NCBI GenBank assembly: GCA_016699445.1
Contig: CP064976.1
Location: forward strand, 1,054,001 to 1,118,000
Direction of reading: 5' to 3'
Length of the DNA: 64,000 nt
DNA from: Deltaproteobacteria bacterium
Lineage (GTDB): Bacteria; UBA10199; JACPAL01; GCA-016699445
How positions within the stretch are numbered: the first letter of the stretch is position 1; each line of letters starts with the position of its first letter. This document shows, in pieces, positions 27,727 to 35,487 of this stretch. The position numbers were made by a program, and so were the translations under genes. The notes under the pieces were generated by a model. That model did no database searches, was not told where the DNA came from, and saw only the letters and a list, made by a program, of their open reading frames with translations.

Positions 27727-28518
27727 TTATTTTGTCATCACATTCACCACGCTCGGCATATTGCTGCCAGGCATGCTGATGGATTGGATGTTTGTGGTAG
27801 TGGCTTTGCCTAAAGTGCCGAAGCCTGTGCCAGGTACGCGGCCTGAGGCGATGACGGTAAATGTCAAAATGGATTCTTCACCTGTTTGAGTGTCACGTAC
27901 TCGGAAAGTATGCTGACCACGCGAAAGACGATGGGCACGAAAAGCAAAATTGCCATCATTGATCGATGTCTCGATGGCTTGTTGAGAGGTGCTCAGATCT
28001 GTGAGCACTTCGGGATGATCTTGATCGGTGATTTCGGTAAATTCCAAACCGGAAGCTGGCTCGCCAAATCCGGCTAAGCTCACGCGATTTTCACGGACCA
28101 AGCCGCCATTACGTACATTGGTCACCATCGGCACTGAAAGAAGTGCCGCGACGACGGGAGTTTTTTGATCGCCTTGAATACGCACACCTTCAATCAATCG
28201 CCTCCGGATGACATCACCCCTGGAGTTAAAGGCTTCGACCAAGACCTGCCGATCATTCCCCACAGGAACACCGTTGATATCTCCCCCATTGGAATCAGCG
28301 GGAAAATCGACTTGTATTGGAGTGAAACCTTCTCCTGTCACCGTCACTCGGAAGCGGGTGACTTGAAGAATATCGGGGAGTGGTGTTTCTAATGAAAGAG
28401 ACGATGGACGAAAAGCATTGCGCACCGAAACTTGTACGCCACTTCCTTCTGAGTGAGAACCTGAGCAGGCTACCAAAAAGAGAACACTTAAGAGCATGCC
28501 TCTTCTAATGTAATTCAT
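27727..28518 (-). CDS. Module lipoprotein, copy 1
   Basis: 263 residues from the ATG at 28518. A compact lipoprotein signal (MNYIRRGMLLSVLFLVAC) places the lipidated Cys at residue 18. The mature protein is beta-rich, with a domain containing LQVTRFRVTVTGEGFTPIQVDFP and a later Ig-like unit ending in HTFRVRDTQTGEESILTF. The start overlaps the stop of the upstream remnant gene by 14 bp, the same arrangement as in copy 2, suggesting translational coupling to the TSP3 gene. Function unknown. Confidence 0.8.
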   Translation of the reverse strand: MNYIRRGMLLSVLFLVACSGSHSEGSGVQVSVRNAFRPSSLSLETPLPDILQVTRFRVTVTGEGFTPIQVDFPADSNGGDINGVPVGNDRQVLVEAFNSRGDVIRRRLIEGVRIQGDQKTPVVAALLSVPMVTNVRNGGLVRENRVSLAGFGEPASGLEFTEITDQDHPEVLTDLSTSQQAIETSINDGNFAFRAHRLSRGQHTFRVRDTQTGEESILTFTVIASGRVPGTGFGTLGKATTTNIQSISMPGSNMPSVVNVMTK

Positions 28519-28765
28519 AAGCACCGATATCATATCGTTCTCCTTGCGGGCGGCTTTGGCCGTCGTGGTCATTGGGAATACTCAGCCCTTCGGATGTGGG
28601 GTCGATTCCAGCATCCAAAAGAGCACTGCCTAAAATGGGATGAAAATCGTTTGTGGCACTATCGAGAAAAAGTTCGGCAAACGTTTGAGTGGTTGTGATG
28701 TTGGATAAGATCGTTCCATCCGAGATCGCACTGAGAGATTCATCGAGGGTGTTAAAGTCTCCCAA
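28505..28765 (-). pseudogene. Remnant of the TSP3/beta-helix lipoprotein gene, copy 1
   Basis: The 86 codons match only the last part of the 778-residue protein at 35474-37810: NDFHPILGSALLD, DHDGQSRPQGERYDIGAYELH. There is no signal peptide, and the frame is closed upstream by a stop within the 62-bp repeat at 28770-28831. The thrombospondin and most beta-helix repeats are therefore gone, replaced by that repeat and the start of copy 2. It still overlaps the lipoprotein start, so some translation coupling could persist. Confidence 0.85.
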
Positions 28766-28769
28766 AATA

Positions 28770-28831
28770 ATAGCTAATCTCCACTATTTTTTGGATAACA
28801 AATCATCCAAATATTATTTTTATTAGCTAAT
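28770..28831 (-). repeat. 62-bp structured repeat element, left copy
   Basis: Read on the minus strand: ATTAGCTAAT, 11 bp, TTGGAT, 8-nt loop, ATCCAA, 12 bp, then ATTAGCTAT. The element at 38081-38142 has the same total length and the same order of arms and spacers in the opposite orientation, with similar hairpin loops (GATTTGTT and GAGTTTTT). It lies exactly at the breakpoint between the truncated TSP3 remnant and the promoter of copy 2. Confidence 0.75.
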
Positions 28832-28844
28832 TTATTGTTTCGGT

Positions 28845-28873
28845 TTGACTTCAAAAGTCATCACACTCAAAGT
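28845..28873 (+). promoter_or_regulatory. Promoter of duplicated module copy 2
   Basis: TTGACT (28845-28850), a 17-bp spacer and CAAAGT (28868-28873) lie 6 bp before the ATG at 28880. An inverted repeat with 6-bp arms, TGACTT and AAGTCA with CAA between (28846-28860), overlaps the -35 and may be an operator. Copy 1 keeps the left arm but has GACTCA on the right. Confidence 0.6.
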
Positions 28874-28879
28874 ATTTTT

Positions 28880-29962
28880 ATGTTTAAAAAAATAATTTTT
28901 AGCTTCTCTGTTTTAATATTTCTCTCTTCTTCCGCTTTCGCTGCTCGCACCGACTGTGTTTCACAAATGGCTCTTGCCGACACTTCGGGAAATCCAATTA
29001 CCGCGGCAGTAGATTATGAACTTCATTTCTACCCCACGATCACAGGAGGAGCGGAGCTCACAACAGCAGCTACAGGGACAGCGACACCTAGCAATGGTAC
29101 TTTAAGCATTCCGTTTGATTGTGACGCGGTCACTTCTAATGCCGCTGTTTTTATGGAGTATGTCATCGACGGTGAAACCTTGACTCCACGAGTAGAGATG
29201 GTTTCTTCCCCTTTTGCTGCCGTCGCCTTTACAGCTCTCAATGTTCCTTCAGGTGCTATTTCTAATGATTCCATCACCACCAACTTGATTGTGGATGGAA
29301 CCATCACCTCTTCGGATATTGCTTTGGATGCCATTGGTGCCGCTCAAATCGCTACCGATGCGGTGACTTTAGAAACTCAGACTACTGGGAATTATGTCGC
29401 TTCCATCACTGCAGGTACTGGAATTTCGACGACGGGAGCTTCCAGCGGAGAAGGTATTGCTCACACAATCTCTATCGATCAAACCTTTAGCCCAACTTGG
29501 ACTGGGACTCATCGATTCAATGGGAATGTGGGGATTGGGAAAGCTCCGACGGTGGCTCTGGATGTCAGTGGAAATGTGGCAACTTCAGGGACATTGAATG
29601 TTGGAGGTCTGATTACGGCTTCAGGAGCTATTCAATACACTGTTCAAGCTTTTTCAATTGCTGATAATGGAGGCCCCGGGGCAAGCGTTGGGACTACAGG
29701 CAATATTACATCTTCATATTTAGAAGGTACATGCCTTGACCCAATTGCTTGCGATGTCACTTTAAGTGAATCAGGCATTCTACAAGGACAAATAGTTACC
29801 ATTATCAATATGAGTGCTGCTTCAACGCTTAATTTTTCTGATGTGGCAGGAGTGCAGGATGTGTCGACTGTGGGAATGCTTAGCGCAACTCCACACAGTG
29901 TAATTACTTTTATTTATATTGGCGATCAATGGATTGAGGTTTCTAGAAGTACAAATAATTAA
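28880..29962 (+). CDS. Fibre-like secreted protein A, copy 2
   Basis: 360 residues from the ATG at 28880; an earlier in-frame start would add 15 residues covering the promoter. The signal peptide ends at AFA-ARTDC. The head (DTSGNPITAAVDYELHFYPT to LTPRVEMVSSPFAAVAF) and stalk (TFSPTWTGTHRFNGNVGIGKAP) are very close to copy 1. The C-terminal 110 residues differ entirely: a beta-rich tip with GILQGQIVTIINMSAASTLNF, a pattern seen in phage tail-fibre tips, instead of the Cys-rich tip. It ends 1 bp before the convergent gene. Confidence 0.75.
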   Translation: MFKKIIFSFSVLIFLSSSAFAARTDCVSQMALADTSGNPITAAVDYELHFYPTITGGAELTTAATGTATPSNGTLSIPFDCDAVTSNAAVFMEYVIDGETLTPRVEMVSSPFAAVAFTALNVPSGAISNDSITTNLIVDGTITSSDIALDAIGAAQIATDAVTLETQTTGNYVASITAGTGISTTGASSGEGIAHTISIDQTFSPTWTGTHRFNGNVGIGKAPTVALDVSGNVATSGTLNVGGLITASGAIQYTVQAFSIADNGGPGASVGTTGNITSSYLEGTCLDPIACDVTLSESGILQGQIVTIINMSAASTLNFSDVAGVQDVSTVGMLSATPHSVITFIYIGDQWIEVSRSTNN

Positions 29963-29963
29963 A

Positions 29964-31490
29964 TTAATCTCTCCAGCTATTTATGATGGGAATGGTTGCT
30001 GCATCTGCATTAACAGCAGTACATCCACCGTATACAAATGCCATTCGCGAAGCTCTCATACTCCATGACGGAATTATCATCGGAGATAAATTTAATTCTC
30101 TCATAGCACCTTCAGGAGCCAATACTCCCATTATTGTATTAAAATGAATTCCATCATCATAACAAAACGCATCTACAAAATCATGAAATGATCCCAAAGA
30201 AGCTCTTAATATTGCCGTATGAACTCTTTGAAAAGCGGGAATATAATCCATTGTATTAGGATCAGCTGAAGATTGCCTCCAATAACCTATCATTCTTCCA
30301 TAATCCTCATATCGGGAACCATTCTCTAAAGGAGCATTCAATTGCCCATAACCGCTCCCCGGTTGGATAAGTGGAAATCCTGCCTGAACACCAAATCCTT
30401 GGCTTGTTAAAGCACTAACATTTAGCCATACCGCATCAAAGACTTCCTGATCACGATCTTCTCCGGATAAAGCATGTCCACCTGTATCGATTGGATAGAA
30501 AGGTGCTAATCGAATAGCATTCATATCGTCAGCATGCCACACAACGCGATCTCCGTATATTAACCCTCCATGTGCAATATTAAGAAAACCTACAGGTCTA
30601 CCAATTGATTCTTGCAAACGATGGGCATAAGAAATCGGCTCATAAATCATAGAACTTGCTGCATAAACAGGAATGAGTGCGCTAAAACTTAATCCAGCCA
30701 TAATAGAAGCGGCAGTGTGACATCCAAGACGCTCAGCAATAAACGAACCATCTGTAACTCGTAGCATTTGCGGCAAATCTTGCGGAGACTGGTCATCATG
30801 AGACGAAGGCAAATGAACAACATTACGACCTAACCATTCAGTAATATGCCCCAATGTTTTCTCAGGAGTATTTCGAATAAAACTTTCTCCTGTTGTAGAA
30901 TTTCTGCCTAATAGAAAATTCAATCCATTACGAGGATCACAATTCATGGCTGTTTGTTGCTCAACAGCTGGAGGTGAAAATTGAATGGGTCCACCGGCAC
31001 TGGTTCTAACACGTGAAAATTTGTAAGAGGAATTGAGAAGAGGAGCTAAATTATCAAACTGACGTATGGACCAAGGAAGCTGCCCAGTTCCTTCCTCATA
31101 AAATACATAGGCAATCCCCGCAGCAAAACGATCAAAAGCTTCATCTTCCCCAATAATAGATTCCCTACAGGCTATTCCTAAACTTCTGTCTCCAGATCTC
31201 ATTTTTCCAAACAATTCTTCGAGACGATTTTTCTGTCTCGTAGACCACAAATCATAAGACCATCCATCGCCTCTTGAATCGACCCAAATGGTTTGATGGG
31301 CAAAATCACGGCATGCATTCATAATGTGCCCAATACTTCTTCCCTCGCGCAACACATCTGAACAGTCTTCAACTACATCAACATTTATAGATTGTTCATT
31401 TGGTTCTGGCGGTTGTGCACATGATTGCATAGCAACAGCCAATAATGTTGCTGAAGAAAAATTTGACCATTTCATGCTTAATAAATTCAT
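29964..31490 (-). CDS. Secreted protein with possible transglutaminase-like core, copy 2
   Basis: 508 residues. The N-terminus has a signal sequence ending near MQSCAQPPEP, a possible lipobox. C257 in LGCHTAASIMAGLSFSALIPV aligns with C335 of the copy 1 protein; AHGGLIY and VVWHADDMNAIRLAPFYPID follow and could give His and Asp. Both proteins share the SCDPR/NCDPR-FLLG-NST block and the C-terminal SWRD. Overall similarity is much lower than for the protease or fibre heads, so this pair has diverged faster. Enzymatic activity is a hypothesis only. Confidence 0.6.
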   Translation of the reverse strand: MNLLSMKWSNFSSATLLAVAMQSCAQPPEPNEQSINVDVVEDCSDVLREGRSIGHIMNACRDFAHQTIWVDSRGDGWSYDLWSTRQKNRLEELFGKMRSGDRSLGIACRESIIGEDEAFDRFAAGIAYVFYEEGTGQLPWSIRQFDNLAPLLNSSYKFSRVRTSAGGPIQFSPPAVEQQTAMNCDPRNGLNFLLGRNSTTGESFIRNTPEKTLGHITEWLGRNVVHLPSSHDDQSPQDLPQMLRVTDGSFIAERLGCHTAASIMAGLSFSALIPVYAASSMIYEPISYAHRLQESIGRPVGFLNIAHGGLIYGDRVVWHADDMNAIRLAPFYPIDTGGHALSGEDRDQEVFDAVWLNVSALTSQGFGVQAGFPLIQPGSGYGQLNAPLENGSRYEDYGRMIGYWRQSSADPNTMDYIPAFQRVHTAILRASLGSFHDFVDAFCYDDGIHFNTIMGVLAPEGAMRELNLSPMIIPSWSMRASRMAFVYGGCTAVNADAATIPIINSWRD

Positions 31491-31710
31491 TAAAGGAACC
31501 TAGAGCTAAAATCTAATATAGGAAAAATCCCTCATTAGTTTTGATTAGTGTTAGGACTATTATCGTCAATTCCTTAGACTTGTTGCTTCTTTTTTCAATG
31601 TTATTCCAAAATATTTCCTTTAGTTACTATGGACAAGCCTTTATCCATCCTAAACACCCTTCATATGAAAATCATCTGGCCTATTCAAAACACTATGCTA
31701 AGCGCAGCGG

Positions 31711-33084
31711 GTGGTTTTTAGAAAACTTTTTATTCTTTCCTCATTTCTGATTTTGCTTTTCGGCTTTGAGCCGCGAGCGTTGAGCTATAATTTTCTTTAT
31801 ATCAACCCCACCACCGGAGCGCCTATTGGTTGGGAACCTGGGACGACGATTCATTATTATGTTGATCCGGGGTCTTTAGGAAGACTCACCAATGAACAAG
31901 CTCGTACCTTGATTCGGGCGGCGATGGATATTTGGGAGAATGCGTCGCCGTATGCGGATGTGCCACATTTTCAATACGAGGGGCTGTTGCCGGAGGATGT
32001 GGATGGAACAAATTATTCGAGTTATGTAAGTCGGTTTTCGTGTAATGCTTCGGATCTTTCATCTTGTTCTTCACAAGCTCAGAGGGATTTGAAGACGGTT
32101 ATTATTTTTGATGAGCAAGGAATAATTCTTTCTGATGAATTATGTCGAATTGGAAGCTGCAGAGCTTGGGGTGGAGGTGGAGTCTTTGACAATCAGCATA
32201 TGTTACAGGGTATCTTGGTTCTCTCTCCAGATAGCGCTACAGCCATAGTAGGAACCGCAGTTCATGAGTTAGGTCATATGTTGGGCCTAGCTCATCCTTA
32301 TTTAAATCAACAATTATTCATTAACCAAAATCCTGGTGAAACTGAGAATGCCTTATTGCCTGTTATGGAATTTGCCACCTCTCATGTCTATGGTGGCTCC
32401 TTGCAAACTTTGACAACACCTAATCCAGACGACATCGCTGGTATTTCTGTTTTGTACCCTTCAATAGAACATCCTACAGCTTCTATTCGAGGGAAAATAT
32501 TTAAGTCAGATGGAACACCGATGACTCATGTGAATGTAATTGCAAGAAACATAGATGATCCATTGTGTGAAGCCTATTCATTTTTAAGTGGAAGAATTTG
32601 TGAGTTCGCGCCTACAGCCGAGTTCTGTACAGAACCAGCTGATTATAACCCTGAATACATGATATCAGGCTTACCGCCAGGATCTTATTCCCTTGAGGTT
32701 GAAGAAATTGCAGATACAGCTTTAGCTCGAGTGATTGCACCAAGCCTTACCAATCCTTTTATGGATGGAGATGCTGAATTTTGGAATGAAGGTGACGTCG
32801 CTAATGAGGCTAATACAACCATGACCACGATCTCCCTTGTAGCAGGAGAAATACGGGATCATATCGATATTACTCTCAATCGAAATACCGTTACTGATGA
32901 CCGGGTGAAATATATTCCTTTCACCGCTTTCACTCCAGGACCTGGCGCTCGGTGTCCTATTGCAGCTTCAGCTGATTATCCTTCTATGATTGGAGAACAA
33001 ACTCAAACACAGCCACCTCCTCAAGGAACTTCTCAAAATCTGGAGGCAGGCAGTTGTTCTTTGATCAAGGCTGTATCACCATAA
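31711..33084 (+). CDS. Matrixin-like secreted zinc metalloprotease, copy 2
   Basis: 457 residues, intact. The signal peptide is nearly identical to that of copy 1 (cleavage near ALS-YNF). The zinc motif HELGHMLGLAH places H185, E186, H189 and H195; NPDDIAGISVLYP follows. A carboxypeptidase-regulatory-like beta domain covers about 255-330, and the tail ends in EAGSCSLIKAVSP with the Ser-Cys-Ser-Leu motif. The first about 85 codons and the upstream 60 bp match copy 1 almost base for base, while the middle (about 95-175) is quite different, including the region before the zinc site. Start is GTG 31711. Overlaps the convergent fibre B gene by 20 bp. Confidence 0.88.
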   Translation: MVFRKLFILSSFLILLFGFEPRALSYNFLYINPTTGAPIGWEPGTTIHYYVDPGSLGRLTNEQARTLIRAAMDIWENASPYADVPHFQYEGLLPEDVDGTNYSSYVSRFSCNASDLSSCSSQAQRDLKTVIIFDEQGIILSDELCRIGSCRAWGGGGVFDNQHMLQGILVLSPDSATAIVGTAVHELGHMLGLAHPYLNQQLFINQNPGETENALLPVMEFATSHVYGGSLQTLTTPNPDDIAGISVLYPSIEHPTASIRGKIFKSDGTPMTHVNVIARNIDDPLCEAYSFLSGRICEFAPTAEFCTEPADYNPEYMISGLPPGSYSLEVEEIADTALARVIAPSLTNPFMDGDAEFWNEGDVANEANTTMTTISLVAGEIRDHIDITLNRNTVTDDRVKYIPFTAFTPGPGARCPIAASADYPSMIGEQTQTQPPPQGTSQNLEAGSCSLIKAVSP

Positions 33085-34558
33085 ACTGAAAACCTCCGTT
33101 ACCGGAAGGACAATGCATGAGAACATGAATTCTGTGACGAGCATCTGCCCTTGTAGGATACCAAGGTGCGGCTGATACGGAACATGCATTAAATGTTGAA
33201 GTTACAAATGTAAGGTACTGCCCGGTTGGACGAGTCGGACCTATGTCAATAGTCCATTCATAAAAACCCGAGTCTATTCCATAGCCAGAAACAGTTACAT
33301 TTTCGACATTACAATAAGGATATTGGGTATCTAATTGATTGCTTGTCAGAGGAATACCCAGAACAAATGGTTGAACAACACCATAAGCATAATAGTTTCC
33401 ACAGGGGTGGATAGGAGCTGCGTGTTCTAAATCTCCAAGCCTAGTTTCATGGTTTCTAAGAGTCCTTCCCACATTAAAATTACCACCACTAAGATAAGGA
33501 GTCGTGCTATCATCTGCCACGCTGAGTGGCCCACTCAGCGTATCTCCACTCTCGTTCACATACCGATTATCCAACGACCTCGAATCAGCTTCATCTCTAA
33601 AAATATCTTCCACCTGAATAGTCCCATTCTGAATATCGGCACTTGTAATACTCTCATCCGTAATCTTTGACGACCCAATCGAATTATCAGCTAAAGCCGA
33701 AGCACTCACGACTCCATTGGCAAGCTTAGAGGCCGTAATCGCGCCATCAGCAATCTGTTCATTTGTGATCTGTCCCTGGAGTCTAGTTGTTGGAAAATCT
33801 CCATTCGGATGAGCCGTTGAAATATCCTGAATAGCATGAGCGTTGTCAGCTCCAGTACGATCCACAACTTCGCTTCTCAATCTGTCATCTATGACATGCA
33901 CAGCTTCTTGAACAGTCGTTGCAGGACCTGATGCCAAACTTGTTCCAGGAGCCAAATCGATTGCGCCCGCTAGATGGGCGTGACTCTCACTTTTGTGTGC
34001 TGTTAAATCCCTCAAATGAAGAATGTCGGCAGGTAATTGATTGTTGGCGATCAAGCCGTTTAAATCACTAAATTGTAAAGTCCCTGCTTCAAGATCTTCC
34101 GCTTTCAACGATCCATTTTTGACTTCCTCACTTCCAATCGTATCCTCACTGACACTTAAAGCTTTTTCACTCCATACCGCATACGGCAAAGATCCAAATG
34201 AAATCGGATCTACAGGTTGGTTGGATCCAATCTGATATTGTAAAAACCTTTCTCCTGCTGTGGGATCTAAAGCTTGTATGGGAATACCTGTACTTTGTGT
34301 ACCAGACACAATCCCATCTCCGATCATGACATTGATCGCTCCTCGAATCACTTGGACTGAAGGCTGACTTTCCAGATAAACCTGATGTCCTTCATTATCC
34401 AAAATCTTAAAATTCAGATCAATCGGACCATCTGGAATCAAGTTTCCATTATCGTCTCTTAAGACTGATTGAAAATTGATCACATGAGGAACACTCTCCG
34501 CATGGGCTTGAGTATTTATTAAGATTGTGAGGGCTAAGAACATCATTACTTTTTTCAT
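33065..34558 (-). CDS. Fibre-like secreted protein B, copy 2
   Basis: 497 residues. Signal peptide about 1-20 (AHA-ESV), then the head VINFQSVLRDDNGNLIPD up to LPYAVWSEK. The stalk matches copy 1 in SASALADNSIGSSKI, SADIQNGTIQVEDIF and LDNRYVNESGDTLSG. Between head and stalk the two differ, with a longer variable part here. The tip (about 385-497) has no resemblance to the copy 1 tip. A strong ribosome site (AAAGGAG) precedes the ATG. It overlaps the end of the protease gene by 20 bp, the same tail-to-tail arrangement as in copy 1. Confidence 0.75.
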   Translation of the reverse strand: MKKVMMFLALTILINTQAHAESVPHVINFQSVLRDDNGNLIPDGPIDLNFKILDNEGHQVYLESQPSVQVIRGAINVMIGDGIVSGTQSTGIPIQALDPTAGERFLQYQIGSNQPVDPISFGSLPYAVWSEKALSVSEDTIGSEEVKNGSLKAEDLEAGTLQFSDLNGLIANNQLPADILHLRDLTAHKSESHAHLAGAIDLAPGTSLASGPATTVQEAVHVIDDRLRSEVVDRTGADNAHAIQDISTAHPNGDFPTTRLQGQITNEQIADGAITASKLANGVVSASALADNSIGSSKITDESITSADIQNGTIQVEDIFRDEADSRSLDNRYVNESGDTLSGPLSVADDSTTPYLSGGNFNVGRTLRNHETRLGDLEHAAPIHPCGNYYAYGVVQPFVLGIPLTSNQLDTQYPYCNVENVTVSGYGIDSGFYEWTIDIGPTRPTGQYLTFVTSTFNACSVSAAPWYPTRADARHRIHVLMHCPSGNGGFQFMVIQP

Positions 34559-34587
34559 AAAATCTCCTTTTAAAAAATTAAGCTTTC

Positions 34588-35487
34588 TTATTGTGTCATG
34601 GCTTCTAAAACTTGAGGCATCAGACTGCTTGTTCCTGTGGATTCAAAGGATGTTGAAGAGAGATGGCCTAAAAGGCCAAAACCTGTTCCTGGAATTTGTT
34701 GTGAGGGAATCACCTGAATAGTCATCTCAGATTCTTCCCCAGTTTGAGTATCGCGGATTCGAAATGTATGTCGGCCCAAGGATAATTGACCGGGACGAAA
34801 GGCAAAATTGCCATCGTTGATACTCACACCCACATTTTGTTGAGCGCTGATTTCATCTATCAGAATTTCAGGGTGATCGGTTTGAGTGGTTTCTTCCACC
34901 TGAATTCCCGAAGCCGGTTCACCAAAACCTGCAAAGTTGATTCGGTTTTGTCTCACGAGAGAATTGTTTCTAATGTTTGTCACCACAGGAACGGAAAGAA
35001 GGGCTGCTACTACCGGTGTTGTCTGATCCCCATGAATCGTTACATTTTCAATCAATCGACGTCGAATCACCATTCCATTACGATTAAAAGCTTCAACCAA
35101 CACCTGACGATTATTGCCTACGGGCACTGTGATATTTCCGCCTGAAGAATCTGCAGGATATTCTGTCATAATGGGATCAAAACCTTCACCCGAAACAGTT
35201 ACTCTAAAATGATCTACCTGCAGCATTTCTGGAAGTGGTGTGCTGTCAGCTAATGCGGCTGGGCGAAAGGCGTTGTGGACCATGACTTGTACGCCACTTT
35301 CTTCTGAGTGAGAGCCTGAGCAGGCTGTTAGAAAAAGCAGGATGACCAGAGCCCCTAGTATGTCATGGCGAGGAGTCCGCCAAGGCGGACGACGTGGCCA
35401 TCTCTTGCAGATATTTGATTTCAGGAGATCGCCACGCTGCGGCCTAAAGGCCTGCGCTCGCGATGACAATTTTCTAATGTAATTCAT
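34588..35487 (-). CDS. Module lipoprotein, copy 2, with an in-frame palindromic repeat in its N-terminus
   Basis: 299 residues from the ATG at 35487. The mature part parallels copy 1 (CSGSHSEESGVQVMVHNAFRP, GFGEPASGIQV, FRIRDTQTGEESEM). Between the shared MNYIRK start and the hydrophobic lipoprotein core (LGALVILLFLTAC) lie 36 extra codons encoded exactly by the 108-bp repeat at 35361-35468. They give a basic stretch with RPQRGDLLK and RPPWRTPRH. The lipobox Cys therefore moves to about residue 56, and export may be impaired. The start overlaps the TSP3 gene stop by 14 bp. Confidence 0.8.
   Translation of the reverse strand: MNYIRKLSSRAQAFRPQRGDLLKSNICKRWPRRPPWRTPRHDILGALVILLFLTACSGSHSEESGVQVMVHNAFRPAALADSTPLPEMLQVDHFRVTVSGEGFDPIMTEYPADSSGGNITVPVGNNRQVLVEAFNRNGMVIRRRLIENVTIHGDQTTPVVAALLSVPVVTNIRNNSLVRQNRINFAGFGEPASGIQVEETTQTDHPEILIDEISAQQNVGVSINDGNFAFRPGQLSLGRHTFRIRDTQTGEESEMTIQVIPSQQIPGTGFGLLGHLSSTSFESTGTSSLMPQVLEAMTQ
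35361..35468. repeat. 108-bp palindromic repeat (MITE/REP-like) inserted in a coding region
   Basis: Termini are near-perfect inverted repeats (TGTCATGGCGAG at the left; TGTCATCGCGAG read inward from the right). An inner pair (CGTGGCCATCTC and CGTGGCGATCTC) and two nested hairpins (GTCCGCC-AA-GGCGGAC and GGCCT-AA-AGGCC) make the whole unit fold on itself. Its G+C content is clearly above the surroundings. The form resembles the widespread TGTCATTGCGAG-type repeats of many bacterial genomes and, in being in frame within a gene, Rickettsia palindromic elements. Confidence 0.85.

Larger units (their letters stand above)
19544..28765. repeat. Copy 1 of a tandemly duplicated surface-protein module
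   Basis: Same gene order and orientation as 28845-37810: fibre A (+), Cys-His-core protein (-), zinc protease (+), fibre B (-), lipoprotein (-), TSP3/beta-helix lipoprotein (-). Copy 1 has an additional PKD-like lipoprotein gene, and its last gene is reduced to an 86-codon remnant. All counterparts are clearly related in protein sequence, with the strongest similarity in N-terminal parts. Confidence 0.88.

Noticed and set aside
19581..34558. Prophage or tailocin, because of tail-fibre motifs
   Set aside because: No capsid, sheath, baseplate, terminase or lysis genes nearby; the fibre-like proteins have signal peptides, which phage fibres lack.
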